DNA of 64,000 nt from SHXR01 sp046160305 (lineage in GTDB: Bacteria; Pseudomonadota; Gammaproteobacteria; Burkholderiales; SG8-39): assembly GCA_046160305.1 (NCBI GenBank), contig JBJXGX010000216.1, forward strand, positions 62,001 to 126,000, given 5' to 3'. The notes beneath the pieces were generated by a model. That model made no database searches. It was not told the origin of the DNA and saw only the letters and a program-made list of their open reading frames with translations. Shown piece after piece: positions 44,119 through 54,013 of the stretch (its first letter is position 1; every line of letters begins with the position of its first letter). The translations under genes were made by a program, and so were the position numbers.

Positions 44119-44777
44119 TGGGATCGTCGCATGTGGCCGATACGCTCGCCCGGTCGATCGATGCGATCCTGCCGCAAACGCAGTGCACGCAATGCGGCTA
44201 TACCGGGTGCCTGCCCTATGCACGGGCCATCGCCACGGACGATGCCCCGATCAATCGCTGCCCTCCTGGGGGCTCAACGGTCATCAAGGCGCTGGCGAAA
44301 CTAGTCGAACGTCCCGAAGTACCACTTGATCCCGCCTGCGGTGCGACCACCGCATTGCAGGTAGCACGCATCGATGAGTCGCTTTGCATCGGCTGTACGT
44401 TTTGCATTCGCGCCTGTCCGGTGGACGCGATCATCGGCGCTCCAAAAAAAATGCACGTCGTGATCGACGCGCTCTGCACCGGTTGCAATCTCTGTGTTGC
44501 GCCGTGTCCGGTCGATTGCATCACGCTGATACCCGCGGCGGATCGAGCATGGACGCGTGAACGGGCCGATCGGGCGCGGAAACGTCACAATCAAGTGCTA
44601 AGGCGGCGCGCGGAACGGACTCGCCTGCTCGCGGGCAAGCGCGAAGAGGCCGGCGCCATACCGCCGGATGCGACATCGGATCGCGACACGCGGGCTTCCA
44701 CCCGGCGCACGAACCTCATTGCGGCCGTTGCGAGAGCAAGGGCGAAACGCGCTGCCCGGCACGGCGCCCATTCATGA
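44118..44777 (+). CDS. rnfB: RnfB-like electron transport protein
   Basis: 219 residues. A four-cysteine [4Fe-4S] region (CTQCGYTGCLPYA, then CPPGG) is followed by two ferredoxin-type clusters, CIGCTFCIRACPVD and CTGCNLCVAPCPVD. The C-terminus is a long basic tail (RARKRH, RRRAERTRLLAGKREE). There are no other rnf genes here, and the membrane helix of full-length RnfB is missing, as in the orphan RnfB next to nth in many betaproteobacteria. It may pass electrons to iron-sulfur enzymes. It overlaps the bpt stop by one base. Confidence 0.88.
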   Translation: MGSSHVADTLARSIDAILPQTQCTQCGYTGCLPYARAIATDDAPINRCPPGGSTVIKALAKLVERPEVPLDPACGATTALQVARIDESLCIGCTFCIRACPVDAIIGAPKKMHVVIDALCTGCNLCVAPCPVDCITLIPAADRAWTRERADRARKRHNQVLRRRAERTRLLAGKREEAGAIPPDATSDRDTRASTRRTNLIAAVARARAKRAARHGAHS

Positions 44778-44835
44778 CGCGCGTCGCGGGCCACGACATG
44801 GATTCACCGCTGCAATCGATGGGACACGCGGGCCA

Positions 44836-45573
44836 ATGAATCCTGCGAAGCGATTCGAGATCTTCAAGCGACTGCGCGCCGCCAACCCCGCGCCAAAAAC
44901 GGAGCTCGAATACAGCACGCCGTTCGAGTTGCTGATCGCGGTCGTGCTGTCCGCGCAGGCGACCGACAAGAGCGTGAATATCGCGACCCGTTCGTTGTAT
45001 GCAATCGCCAATACCCCGGCCGCTATCCTGGCACTGGGGCTGGACGAATTGACGCACCACATCAAACGCATCGGTCTCTACAAGACGAAGGCGAAGAACA
45101 TCCTCGCCACCTGCGCCTTGCTGCAAGAGCGCCACGATGGACAGGTGCCGCACAGCCGCGAAGCGCTCGAGAGTCTGCCCGGCGTTGGCCGAAAGACGGC
45201 GAACGTGGTCCTCAATGTCGCCTTCCATGAGCCGACCATGGCCGTGGACACGCATATCTTTCGTGTGAGTAACCGAACCGGGATCGCGCCGGGAAAGAAT
45301 CCGCTCGCGGTCGAGGAGCGCCTCCTCAAATTCATTCCCGAAGAGTTCCGCCTGCACGCGCACCACTGGTTGATCCTGCATGGACGCTATGTATGCAAGG
45401 CGCGCGCGCCGGAATGTCCCCGATGCCCGATCAGCGATCTGTGCGAATACCGGATCAAGACCCCTGCCGACAACATACTGAAGAATCCCGGGGCCGCTGC
45501 AAAGAAACGGATCGGCGCGGTCGCTGCGAAGTCCGCGCGCGGCAGGTCATCAAGTCGGCGTCAGGCGAAATAG
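44836..45573 (+). CDS. nth: endonuclease III
   Basis: 245 residues: helix-hairpin-helix with the catalytic lysine (LPGVGRKTANVVLNVAF), the aspartate in VDTHIFRVSNR, and the [4Fe-4S] loop C-x6-C-x2-C-x5-C (CKARAPECPRCPISDLC). It removes oxidised pyrimidines from DNA. The last 35 residues are a lysine- and arginine-rich tail longer than in E. coli. It follows rnfB by 58 bases, which is a conserved neighbourhood. Confidence 0.93.
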   Translation: MNPAKRFEIFKRLRAANPAPKTELEYSTPFELLIAVVLSAQATDKSVNIATRSLYAIANTPAAILALGLDELTHHIKRIGLYKTKAKNILATCALLQERHDGQVPHSREALESLPGVGRKTANVVLNVAFHEPTMAVDTHIFRVSNRTGIAPGKNPLAVEERLLKFIPEEFRLHAHHWLILHGRYVCKARAPECPRCPISDLCEYRIKTPADNILKNPGAAAKKRIGAVAAKSARGRSSSRRQAK

Positions 45574-45597
45574 CTGCTTCGGCGATCCGCGATCACC

Positions 45598-46029
45598 ATG
45601 TTCAATCCCAGCCGCGAGCAGGTCCGCCGATTCTTCTTCGATGCGTGGCGCAGCTACCGGAACGGCACGCCGTTGCTCGGGATGGACGTCCATGCGGTCA
45701 ATATCGCCCTTATGCATCCTGAATACCACGCGATGCTGGATGCGCCCGAGAGCAACCTCGAGCGCGAATGGACCCCTGAAGACGGACAGACTAATCCGTT
45801 CCTGCACATGTCAATGCATCTGGCGATCGAGGAGCAATTGTCGATCGATCAACCAGCCGGCGTGCGGGCAGCAGTCGAAGCGCTGGTTGCGCGATCAGGC
45901 GATCCGCACATCGCCCAGCATGCAGCGATGGAGTGCCTCGGCGAAATGGTCTGGCGGGCGCAGCGGGACCGCTTGCCGCCCGATGTGGTCAGTTATCTCG
46001 ACTGCCTGCAACGTGCCGATCGGCGTTAG
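45598..46029 (+). CDS. DUF1841 family protein
   Basis: 143 residues with the signature MFNPSREQVRRFFFDAW at the start, HPEYHAMLD, and NPFLHMSMHLAIEEQ. The conserved histidines suggest metal binding. The family is widespread in beta- and gammaproteobacteria, usually beside nth, and remains unassigned. It lies 24 bases after nth. Confidence 0.85.
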   Translation: MFNPSREQVRRFFFDAWRSYRNGTPLLGMDVHAVNIALMHPEYHAMLDAPESNLEREWTPEDGQTNPFLHMSMHLAIEEQLSIDQPAGVRAAVEALVARSGDPHIAQHAAMECLGEMVWRAQRDRLPPDVVSYLDCLQRADRR

Positions 46030-46064
46030 GCGCCTCGAGTGCTCGACTGACGCTTGCCGCAGGA

Positions 46065-46400
46065 CTATCGACGAACGTGCAAGCCGCCCTTCTGTGAGGC
46101 GTAGAACGCGGCGAGGTCGTCCATTTCCTTCAACGTCAGCGCCTGGGCCATCGGCGCCATGATCGCGTTCTTGCGTCCCCCGGACTGATATTCGCGCAGC
46201 GCGCGCAGAAGATAGTCCTGGTATTGTCCCGCCAATTTCGGATAGTCGGGGAAGGTCGGAACCCCGTTTCCATCGGGGCCATGGCAAGCGGCGCACACGG
46301 TCTTCGCCTTTTCGCCACCTGCCACCGGATCGGCTGCCTGCGCAATCGACGCGAACGTGAGTGCAAGCGGGACAAGCGCGGCGGCTAGTGCTCGATTCAT
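46065..46400 (-). CDS. small class I cytochrome c
   Basis: 111 residues with a cleavable signal peptide (MNRALAAALVPLALTFASIAQA, about 22 residues), the haem site CAACH, and a C-terminal methionine ligand candidate in NAIMAPMAQAL. One haem domain of the c4/c5-like type. It lies 11 bases after a second small cytochrome gene, so the pair may act as a two-haem carrier like cytochrome c4. Periplasmic electron carrier; partner oxidase not in the window. Confidence 0.85.
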   Translation of the reverse strand: MNRALAAALVPLALTFASIAQAADPVAGGEKAKTVCAACHGPDGNGVPTFPDYPKLAGQYQDYLLRALREYQSGGRKNAIMAPMAQALTLKEMDDLAAFYASQKGGLHVRR

Positions 46401-46411
46401 CTCGCGCGCCC

Positions 46412-46762
46412 TCACTTACCCGCTCCGCCGTAGTAGGCCGCGACGTCGGCGATGTCCTCATCGGACAGGCTGCCGGCGATGCCGCGCATGCTTGGATGAC
46501 TGCGATCGCCCGACCGGTATGCCTTGAGCGCGCTTACGATGTAGCCGGCGTTCTGCCCCGCGATCATCGGCACGTGATACACCATGGGGTACACGCTTCG
46601 ATAGCCCACGATGCCGTGGCAGCCGATGCACATCGACACCTTGGTTTTCGCGCGTTCCGCGTTGCCCGCGGCACCGCCCGCCTGCTGCGCGAGCACGGTT
46701 CCCGAGAGCGCGACCATGGCCGCGACTCCCGCAGTAAAGCTGAGTACTTGCCTTCCCTTCAC
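46412..46762 (-). CDS. small class I cytochrome c
   Basis: 116 residues with signal peptide (MKGRQVLSFTAGVAAMVALS and cleavage after VLAQ) and haem motif CIGCH. HPSMRGIAGSLSDEDIADVAAYY supplies the methionine ligand region and the C-terminal helix. First gene of the two-cytochrome unit, divergent from the MoxR/VWA pair 213 bases away. Confidence 0.86.
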   Translation of the reverse strand: MKGRQVLSFTAGVAAMVALSGTVLAQQAGGAAGNAERAKTKVSMCIGCHGIVGYRSVYPMVYHVPMIAGQNAGYIVSALKAYRSGDRSHPSMRGIAGSLSDEDIADVAAYYGGAGK

Positions 46763-46975
46763 GACGCCTCTCTATTGGCTGCGGAGCCTCTGAACATCAC
46801 CCGTTGTGGGATGCCGCTTGCCTGGGCAATCGGCGGCGCATCCCGGTGAAGCTCAGACACTCGGTGAGTGTCTCGACAAAAGCGCGCGATTGTAACCGAC
46901 AGGTGACGCCAGGGTAAAGGAAAGGATCACCCGGCTATAATGTTCGCAATACAAACCACGAAGGAAGTTCCACGC

Positions 46976-47818
46976 ATGCGCTTCACAGGTTCGGATTCGT
47001 ACGTCGCCACCGATGACTTGACCTTGGCGGTCAACGCCTCGGTCACCCTGGAGCGCCCCTTGCTCGTCAAAGGTGAGCCCGGCACCGGCAAGACCCGCCT
47101 CGCGGTGGAAGTCGCACAGGCCCTCAAGATGCCACTCCTCGAATGGCATATCAAATCGACCACCAAGGCGCAGCAAGGGCTCTATGAGTACGACGCGGTG
47201 TCCCGGTTGCGGGATTCGCAGCTTGGCGATCCGCGCGTGCAGGACATTTCGAACTACATCATCAAAGGCATGCTCTGGCACGCCTTCACGGCCGATGCGC
47301 CGGTCGTACTGCTGATCGATGAGATCGACAAGGCCGACATCGAATTTCCCAACGACCTGCTGCGCGAGATCGACCGGATGGAGTTCTACGTCTACGAGAC
47401 GCGCGAGCTCATCAAGGCGAAGCATCGACCGATCGTCTTCATCACCAGCAACAACGAAAAGGATCTGCCCGATGCGTTTCTGCGCCGGTGCTTCTTCCAC
47501 TACATCCGCTTCCCGGACAAGGACACGATGGAAAAAATCATCGACGTCCACTTCCCGGGCATCAAGAAGAATCTGCTGAAGGAAGCACTCGAGGTGTTCT
47601 TCGAGGTACGCGAGGTGCCGGGCCTCAAGAAAAAGCCCTCGACCTCCGAGCTGCTCGACTGGCTGAAGCTGTTGCTGGCCGAGGACATTACGCCCGAGAC
47701 CTTGCGATCCAAGGACCGCAAGACGATCATTCCGCCGCTCCATGGCGCGCTGCTCAAGAACGAACAGGACGTTCACCTGTTCGAGCGTCTGGTGTTCATG
47801 ACGCGCCAAGGTCGGTAG
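46976..47818 (+). CDS. MoxR-family AAA+ ATPase (CoxD-like)
   Basis: 280 residues: Walker A GEPGTGKT (33-40), Walker B VVLLIDEIDKAD, and sensor 1 FITSNNEKDLP. AAGGAAG precedes the ATG. It is followed after 36 bases by a VWA protein of the CoxE type. In carbon monoxide dehydrogenase clusters CoxD-CoxE mature the metal centre; no such enzyme is near, so this stand-alone pair has another client. Confidence 0.87.
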   Translation: MRFTGSDSYVATDDLTLAVNASVTLERPLLVKGEPGTGKTRLAVEVAQALKMPLLEWHIKSTTKAQQGLYEYDAVSRLRDSQLGDPRVQDISNYIIKGMLWHAFTADAPVVLLIDEIDKADIEFPNDLLREIDRMEFYVYETRELIKAKHRPIVFITSNNEKDLPDAFLRRCFFHYIRFPDKDTMEKIIDVHFPGIKKNLLKEALEVFFEVREVPGLKKKPSTSELLDWLKLLLAEDITPETLRSKDRKTIIPPLHGALLKNEQDVHLFERLVFMTRQGR

Positions 47819-47854
47819 CGATTCGAAAAACTTCGCGCGAAGGCTGTCACACCG

Positions 47855-49030
47855 ATGCTCATCAGTTTTTTCATGAAGCTGAAGGAACACAAGCTGCCTG
47901 TCTCGATCAAGGAGCTTCTCACCCTGCTCGAGGCGATGAACAAGCACGTGATCGGCCCGAGCATCGACGATTTCTACTTTCTCGCACGGATCACGCTGGT
48001 CAAGGACGAAGCGAATTTCGACAAGTTCGACCGGGCTTTCGCCGAGTACTTCAACGGCGTCGAGTCGCTGGCGGGCCAGAACGCCGACATCCCGCTCGAA
48101 TGGCTCCTGAAGCAAGTCGAGCTCAATCTCACCCCGGAGGAAAAGGCGCAGATCGAATCGCTAGGTGGTTGGGACAAGCTGATGGAGATGCTGAAGCAGC
48201 GGCTCGACGAGCAGAAGAAACGTCACCAGGGCGGCAACAAGATGATCGGCACGGGCGGAACTTCACCGTTTGGCGCCTACGGCTACAACCCCGAGGGCAT
48301 TCGTATCGGGCAGGACAAGTCGCGAAACCGGTCGGCGGTCAAGGTCTGGGACCAGCGTGAATACCGGAACCTCGACGGCGAAGTGCAGCTTGGTACCCGC
48401 AACATCAAGGTCGCACTGAGGCGACTGCGCCGCTTCGCGCGCGAAGGTGCGGCCGACGAGCTCGATCTCGACAACACGATCACGAAGACCGCAAAGAACG
48501 CCGGCCTCCTCGATATCCAGATGCGCCCGGAGCGGCACAACGCGGTCAAGGTGTTGATGCTGCTTGATATCGGCGGCTCGATGGACGATCACATCAAGCT
48601 TTGCGAGGATCTGTTTTCAGCCGCGAAAACCGAGTTCAAGCACCTGGAGTTCTACTACTTCCACAACTGTCTGTACGACTTCGTGTGGAAGGACAATCGG
48701 CGGCGCCACAGCGAACGCACGCGTACCTGGGACCTCATGAACAAGTACAACCACGACTACCGGCTGGTATTCGTTGGCGACGCGACGATGAGCCCCTATG
48801 AAATCCTGCAGCCCGGCGGTTCCATCGAATACCACAACGAGGAAGCCGGCGTCGTGTGGATGCAGCGCATGCTGCAGGTGTACAGCAAAGCAGTGTGGCT
48901 CAATCCCGAGCCGGAAGAAATCTGGCCCTACCGGCAGTCGGTCAAGGTGATCCAGGAGGTCATGAAAAATCGCATGTATTCGACGACCATCGAAGGTCTC
49001 GAGCGCGCGATGCGGGTACTGGCGAAGTAA
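47855..49030 (+). CDS. VWA-domain protein, CoxE-like
   Basis: 391 residues. The N-terminal 150 residues are helical (MKLKEHKLPVSIKELLTLLE); the C-terminal VWA domain has MLLDIGGSMDDH, where the metal-site DxSxS is DIGGS, the usual form in CoxE-like proteins. An unstructured glycine-rich stretch (GTGGTSPFGAYGYNPEG) lies in between. It would bind the MoxR ATPase upstream. The pair is well conserved in betaproteobacteria, but the function is not known. Confidence 0.85.
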   Translation: MLISFFMKLKEHKLPVSIKELLTLLEAMNKHVIGPSIDDFYFLARITLVKDEANFDKFDRAFAEYFNGVESLAGQNADIPLEWLLKQVELNLTPEEKAQIESLGGWDKLMEMLKQRLDEQKKRHQGGNKMIGTGGTSPFGAYGYNPEGIRIGQDKSRNRSAVKVWDQREYRNLDGEVQLGTRNIKVALRRLRRFAREGAADELDLDNTITKTAKNAGLLDIQMRPERHNAVKVLMLLDIGGSMDDHIKLCEDLFSAAKTEFKHLEFYYFHNCLYDFVWKDNRRRHSERTRTWDLMNKYNHDYRLVFVGDATMSPYEILQPGGSIEYHNEEAGVVWMQRMLQVYSKAVWLNPEPEEIWPYRQSVKVIQEVMKNRMYSTTIEGLERAMRVLAK

Positions 49031-49118
49031 CGTTCGCCGGCGCTATACCTGAACGAGCTGGCCAGACCTGGCACGATCTCGCATGACCTAGCCAGAGGCG
49101 CCACGCAATCAACCGTGC

Positions 49119-52100
49119 TCAACCGGGCTTGCTGGTCCGGCGCGGCGCCAGGCGCGAAATGTTGGTTTCCCGCAGGACCCGCTGCTCGAATTCCACCGGC
49201 GGTACGGGCGGCATGTATTGCGATCCCGAATACTCGGTGCAGCCGATCTCGCGCAACACGTCGAGTTGTTCGATCGTATCGACACCCTCGGCGATGACCG
49301 CGATGTCGAGGTTCCGCGCCATGCCGACGAGCGCCCTCACAATCGCGCGATCGTCCGGACTTGAAACGATTTCCCGGACGAACGAAGGCGCGATCTTCAC
49401 GCCGGCCACCGGAAGGCGGCGCAGATACTGCACCGACGAGTAGCCGGTGCCAAAATCCTCGACCAGCACCCTCACATTCATCTCGCGCAGCCGCATGATA
49501 TGCGTGCGCGCTTCCTCGATGTTGCGCATCAGCGTGGCTTCGGACAATTCGACTTCAATGCCGCTCGCATCGATCGTGTGTCGATCGAAGGTATTGCGCA
49601 GCATGTCGATCATCGAGGGACTGAGATGGATCCCGGAGAGACCCACCGCGATCGGGATGTTGAGATCAGGGAGCACGCGCCATTCGCGCGCCTGGAGTGC
49701 CGCCCGATCGAGCACCCACTCGCCAAGTGACCGCGACAACCCCGCTTCCTCGGCGATCTTCACGAATCGCTCGGGCGCGAGCAGTCCGCGTTGCGGATGG
49801 CGCCAGCGCAACGTTGCTTGCACCGCGGTGATCCGGCCGTCGGCCATCGCCACGCGAGGTTGATACATGAGGCGGAATTCATCGCGATCGAGCGCGATGC
49901 GGATCTCGAAGCCGAGCTTGCCCGGGTTCACCGTTCGCGGCACGTCCGCCGCCGAGAAGAACCGATAGGTATCCCGTCCGCCGGCCTTGGCCGCGTACAT
50001 CGCGGCGTCGGCATGCCGCATCAATGTCGAGATATCCGTCGCGTCGTTCGGGAACACCGAGATGCCGATGCTGCAACTGGTCACGAGCTGGTGGCCGTCG
50101 ATCTCGCAGGGCGCGCTGATCTCGCCCACTATTTTCTGTGCCACGGTACCGGCGTCGCCGGGGGACTTCAATCCCTCCAGCAGGATCACGAACTCGTCCC
50201 CGCCGAACCGCGACAAGGTGTCGCCCTTGCGGATCGCCGCGGAGAGGCGGCGCGCGACTTCCTTCAAAAGTTGGTCGCCGATCTGATGACCGAGCGAATC
50301 GTTGATGCTCTTGAACTTGTCGAGATCGATAAACATCAGCGCGAGCAATTGCCCGGCTCGCTGGGCATGCGCGGTCCCGCGAACGAGTTGATCTTCGAAT
50401 TGGCGCCGATTGGGAAGACCAGTGAGCGGATCGCGGGTGGCGAGTTCCTCGATCCGCTGTTCCGCGATCTTGCGCTCGGTGATGTCGAGCGCGGTGCCCC
50501 GATAGCCCATGCGGACGCCCTGGTCGTCCAGGATCGGGACGGCATTCACCATTTGCCAGATCGACACGCCTGATTTAGTGAAGGCGCGATGCTCGAGATT
50601 CCGGAACGAACCGTCCGGGCGAAGGTTCGCGTTGATCCAATCCCGTACCCGCACGCCCTCGCCCGGCGGCATGAGATCGGCGGGACGGCGGCCAAGAAGC
50701 TCGTCCGGTCTGAATCCGGTCACGGCCTCGATGCGATTGGACACGTAGGTATAGGCGCTGGTCGAATCGACTTCCCACACGTACTCACCGGCCGCCTCGG
50801 CGAAATCGCGGAACCGGCGCTCGCTGTCGCGCAATTGGCGCTCGACAATCTTGCGCGCGGTGATGTCGATCAAAGTCATGATGACCCGCGCCTCACCGCC
50901 CAGCTCGATCGTCTCCGACGAAATCAGCACATCGACCACTTCGCCCGATTTCTTCCGTACCCGTTGCTCGGAGTTGCGCACCCGGCGCCCGCCGACGATC
51001 TCGTTCCATCCGCCTTCGCTCTGTTGGGGCGACACCAGGATGCGCAGATCCGCCGCCGTTTTGCCGATCGCCTCGTCACGCGAGAATCCAAAGAAGAGCG
51101 TCCACGCATCGTTCACTTCGACGTGGCGCCGCTCCGGATATTCCATGACGAACATCGGTACCGGACTCGCGTGGAACACTTTCGAGAAGCGCTCCTGCGA
51201 ATGCCGGAGCGCTTCTTCGTTCCGTTTGCGTTCGGTGACATCGATCACCGAGGAGACCACGACCCGCTCGCCCGCAAGCTCGAGGACCTCGGCTGAATAC
51301 AGGATATCCATCGCGGCCGCATCGACCCGGCGCACCGCGAGTTCGAGGTGATGCACCGATTGATTCTCCTGGAGGGTACGCATGCCCCGCCGATACGCAT
51401 CCTGGCCTTCGAGCATCCCGATTTCTTCCACGGTGCGACCGATCGACCGATCGCGCGGCCCGCCGAAGAGCGCGAGCCAAGCCGCATTGACCTCGGTGAC
51501 CAGTCCGTCGGCAAGGCGCGAGAACGCCATCGGCACCGGACTTGCATGGAACACGCGAGTGAACATCTGCTCGGACTCACGCGCGCGCTGTTCGACCTTG
51601 CGCTTCTCAGTGACATCGATCGCGATCAGAATGATTCGCTCGACCCGGTCGGAGTCGCGCCGGATCGGCACCGATGTCGCCACGACGTGCTTCGCGCCCG
51701 ATCGCGCCGCGAGGTCATGTTCCTCCGTGATTCTCGATCCGGCCGACAGGCACCGCTGCAGGCGCCCGACGATATCGATCGCGAGATCGTCGGGCAGACA
51801 CGCCTCGGGCGCATTGCCCACCAACTCATGGGCAGGGATGTCGAGCAACGACTCGGCGCTCTGGTTGCACGACTCGAACTGGAAGCGTCCCTCCTTATCA
51901 ACCTTCACCACAAGTATGGCCGCGGACGAGTTGAGGAATACGCTCGCATAGCGCTGCTCGCTCTCACGGAGCGCCTCTTCGGCCCATTTTTCGGCAGTGA
52001 CTTCACGCACGACGCCCCGGTACCCGAGGAAGCGGCTCGAGGCGTCGAAGACGGGATCGCCGCTCGTGAGGAAGTGCCGGATCTCGCCGTTCGCAAGCCG

Positions 52101-53351
52101 TCGTGTCAGCAGAAAATCGCGGAACGGCCGGCGCGCATCGAGCACCTTTCGGTGTGCCGACCAGATCTGCGGCGAAACCTCGAACGGCAGCTCCCAGACG
52201 CGCCGGCCGATCAATGACGATCGGTCCACTCCCACGGCCGACGCACCGTGGGATGCCATCGTGAAGCGATGATGTGCGTCCTGTTCCCAGTACCAGTCGT
52301 TCGCCATCTCGGTGAGACTGCGAAAACGCGCCTCGCTCTCCGTAAGGGCTTCGGCCCCGACCCGTCGCTCGAGGTTGATCGCCGAAATCGTCAAGGTTGT
52401 CAGCGCGAAGCAGGCAATGAATCCGTGCAAGGCAACCGGCACGCCGCTCACCGCCTCATTCGCGATTGCAATCAAGCCAAACGACTGCCCGATCACCGCT
52501 GCGATCGCGATGAACACGTTGATAAGCGTTGCTTCGCGCGGCTCGAATCGATACGCGGCCCAGAGGGCGATCGGAAAGAACGCGAAGACCACGACGTCCC
52601 GCGCGAGCTGTGGTCCGATGACGCGCGAGAGCAGAAGCGGCGACAACGCCAGGAACAGCGCGCCGAGAATGCCGACCGCCAGCGATCGGAGCGCCTCGCG
52701 ATTGGCAATCGGTTTGGCAAGCCAGGTAAAAAAAAGTGGCGCAGCAAGAAGCACGCCCTGCGCAAGAGCGGTCCACCGGCCGATCCATTGCTCCGCGGCG
52801 AGTGCGGGCGACACGGTGCCCGCGGCAACTGACGCCGCCACCTCCAGCCCCGCGGCGATCATCCCCGCGCCGAGGACGCCCGCCGCAAGCATCGAGCCCA
52901 CGTCGGCGACCCGGACCAACCTCGGATCGAATCCTTGCCGGCGAAGGAACGCCGCCGCGGCAAGCACGGCAAGGGCTTCGCCCACGCCAGCGGCAAGCGC
53001 GATCCATGGCGGAAACCCTACAGAGAGGCGATACGCCAGCGCACCCAGCAGGACCCCGCCTGCCATCCGGTAGCCATAGAGGACCACCGACACGAGCGCG
53101 ATGGCGAGGCCGAGGCAGATCGATCCCGGACCGGTGCCGATAGCGGAAAGTTCGGCGGAGACCCGCTCGGCCGAGAAGTAGGCCGCGGCGGTGATGAGCA
53201 GGCGCCAGAGATCTGACGTCGCGCCGACCGGAACGCCGACCAAACCTGTCATCGTCGGCGCCGGAGTCTGTGTCACGTGTGGCTCATCGATTGGAAGAGC
53301 AGACAGGTTATCACTGACATCGAGGCTGAAGTTACGCGGATTGTCGATCAT
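49119..53351 (-). CDS. MASE1-PAS(x5)-GGDEF-EAL membrane signalling protein
   Basis: 1410 residues from MIDNPRNFSLDV. A MASE1-type membrane region (about residues 35-320, eight or so helices) is followed by five PAS domains, each opening with ESE-R-F or similar (e.g. RFRSLTEMANDWYWEQD, VFHASPVPMFVM). The GGDEF domain is intact with RFGGDEF and the RKGD inhibitory site five residues before it, so it should make cyclic di-GMP. The EAL domain is eroded: QAT replaces EAL, the metal-binding Asn is Gly (VGLSG) and DDFG is EDFG. It is probably a cyclase with a non-catalytic EAL. Confidence 0.88.
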   Translation of the reverse strand: MIDNPRNFSLDVSDNLSALPIDEPHVTQTPAPTMTGLVGVPVGATSDLWRLLITAAAYFSAERVSAELSAIGTGPGSICLGLAIALVSVVLYGYRMAGGVLLGALAYRLSVGFPPWIALAAGVGEALAVLAAAAFLRRQGFDPRLVRVADVGSMLAAGVLGAGMIAAGLEVAASVAAGTVSPALAAEQWIGRWTALAQGVLLAAPLFFTWLAKPIANREALRSLAVGILGALFLALSPLLLSRVIGPQLARDVVVFAFFPIALWAAYRFEPREATLINVFIAIAAVIGQSFGLIAIANEAVSGVPVALHGFIACFALTTLTISAINLERRVGAEALTESEARFRSLTEMANDWYWEQDAHHRFTMASHGASAVGVDRSSLIGRRVWELPFEVSPQIWSAHRKVLDARRPFRDFLLTRRLANGEIRHFLTSGDPVFDASSRFLGYRGVVREVTAEKWAEEALRESEQRYASVFLNSSAAILVVKVDKEGRFQFESCNQSAESLLDIPAHELVGNAPEACLPDDLAIDIVGRLQRCLSAGSRITEEHDLAARSGAKHVVATSVPIRRDSDRVERIILIAIDVTEKRKVEQRARESEQMFTRVFHASPVPMAFSRLADGLVTEVNAAWLALFGGPRDRSIGRTVEEIGMLEGQDAYRRGMRTLQENQSVHHLELAVRRVDAAAMDILYSAEVLELAGERVVVSSVIDVTERKRNEEALRHSQERFSKVFHASPVPMFVMEYPERRHVEVNDAWTLFFGFSRDEAIGKTAADLRILVSPQQSEGGWNEIVGGRRVRNSEQRVRKKSGEVVDVLISSETIELGGEARVIMTLIDITARKIVERQLRDSERRFRDFAEAAGEYVWEVDSTSAYTYVSNRIEAVTGFRPDELLGRRPADLMPPGEGVRVRDWINANLRPDGSFRNLEHRAFTKSGVSIWQMVNAVPILDDQGVRMGYRGTALDITERKIAEQRIEELATRDPLTGLPNRRQFEDQLVRGTAHAQRAGQLLALMFIDLDKFKSINDSLGHQIGDQLLKEVARRLSAAIRKGDTLSRFGGDEFVILLEGLKSPGDAGTVAQKIVGEISAPCEIDGHQLVTSCSIGISVFPNDATDISTLMRHADAAMYAAKAGGRDTYRFFSAADVPRTVNPGKLGFEIRIALDRDEFRLMYQPRVAMADGRITAVQATLRWRHPQRGLLAPERFVKIAEEAGLSRSLGEWVLDRAALQAREWRVLPDLNIPIAVGLSGIHLSPSMIDMLRNTFDRHTIDASGIEVELSEATLMRNIEEARTHIMRLREMNVRVLVEDFGTGYSSVQYLRRLPVAGVKIAPSFVREIVSSPDDRAIVRALVGMARNLDIAVIAEGVDTIEQLDVLREIGCTEYSGSQYMPPVPPVEFEQRVLRETNISRLAPRRTSKPG

Positions 53352-54013
53352 TCCAGGCACCGTCGTGGAGGAGCATCGCCTTCGAATATTGTTGTTTGCA
53401 ACTACGAATCTTATTAACAACTGCGCATGCGACAGCACCCAGAGTGCCTCGCTGCATCCCGTCGATCCGGTGGCCCAATGCCGCCGGCGCCCCATCGCCG
53501 CTGCACTATGCACGCGGTGCACTAACCCGACCGATTAAGTCCCTTCCGCATCGGGATACTTCGGCTGGCACGGCCACCTTGCGGCCCGAAAACGTGTACC
53601 GGGTCTAGCATCCGCCCTGACTATTCAGACGCCGTGTCTGGTCGAGTCCGTTGTGACTTTGCGAGGACAGTCTGCAATTCTTGCCCCCACTGCACAATGC
53701 CCGCGCCGCCAAATCGGGCCAGACGAACGGTAGTATTTCACATTTGCGTATCAAAGCTGAAAAGTAGATGCAAAATGTCATTCAATTCGGGCGATCGATT
53801 CCCCCAAGGTTCCTGATTACCCCAAGGTTCCTGATTACCCCAAGGATCCTGATTACCCCAAGGTTCCGTGGCGGAATTCGTTCAAACCCGTTCAAACCGA
53901 GCGCCCCGGATGGACGCCCGAGCGCCTTGAATGCGCCGGCCCGTAGCATGGGCATCGGCATGAACCGCGCCTCGATGCCGGCGCGGAACGACATCGCCTT
54001 AGGCGCGGAGGTC
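53352..54013. repeat. intergenic region with 18-bp tandem repeats
   Basis: No gene supported. At 53804-53867 the unit CCAAGGTTCCTGATTACC is repeated three times (the third has one change), then partially a fourth time. There are no unique spacers, so it is not CRISPR. The stretch near 53390-53430 is AT-rich and probably holds the promoter of the GGDEF-EAL gene. Confidence 0.7.
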
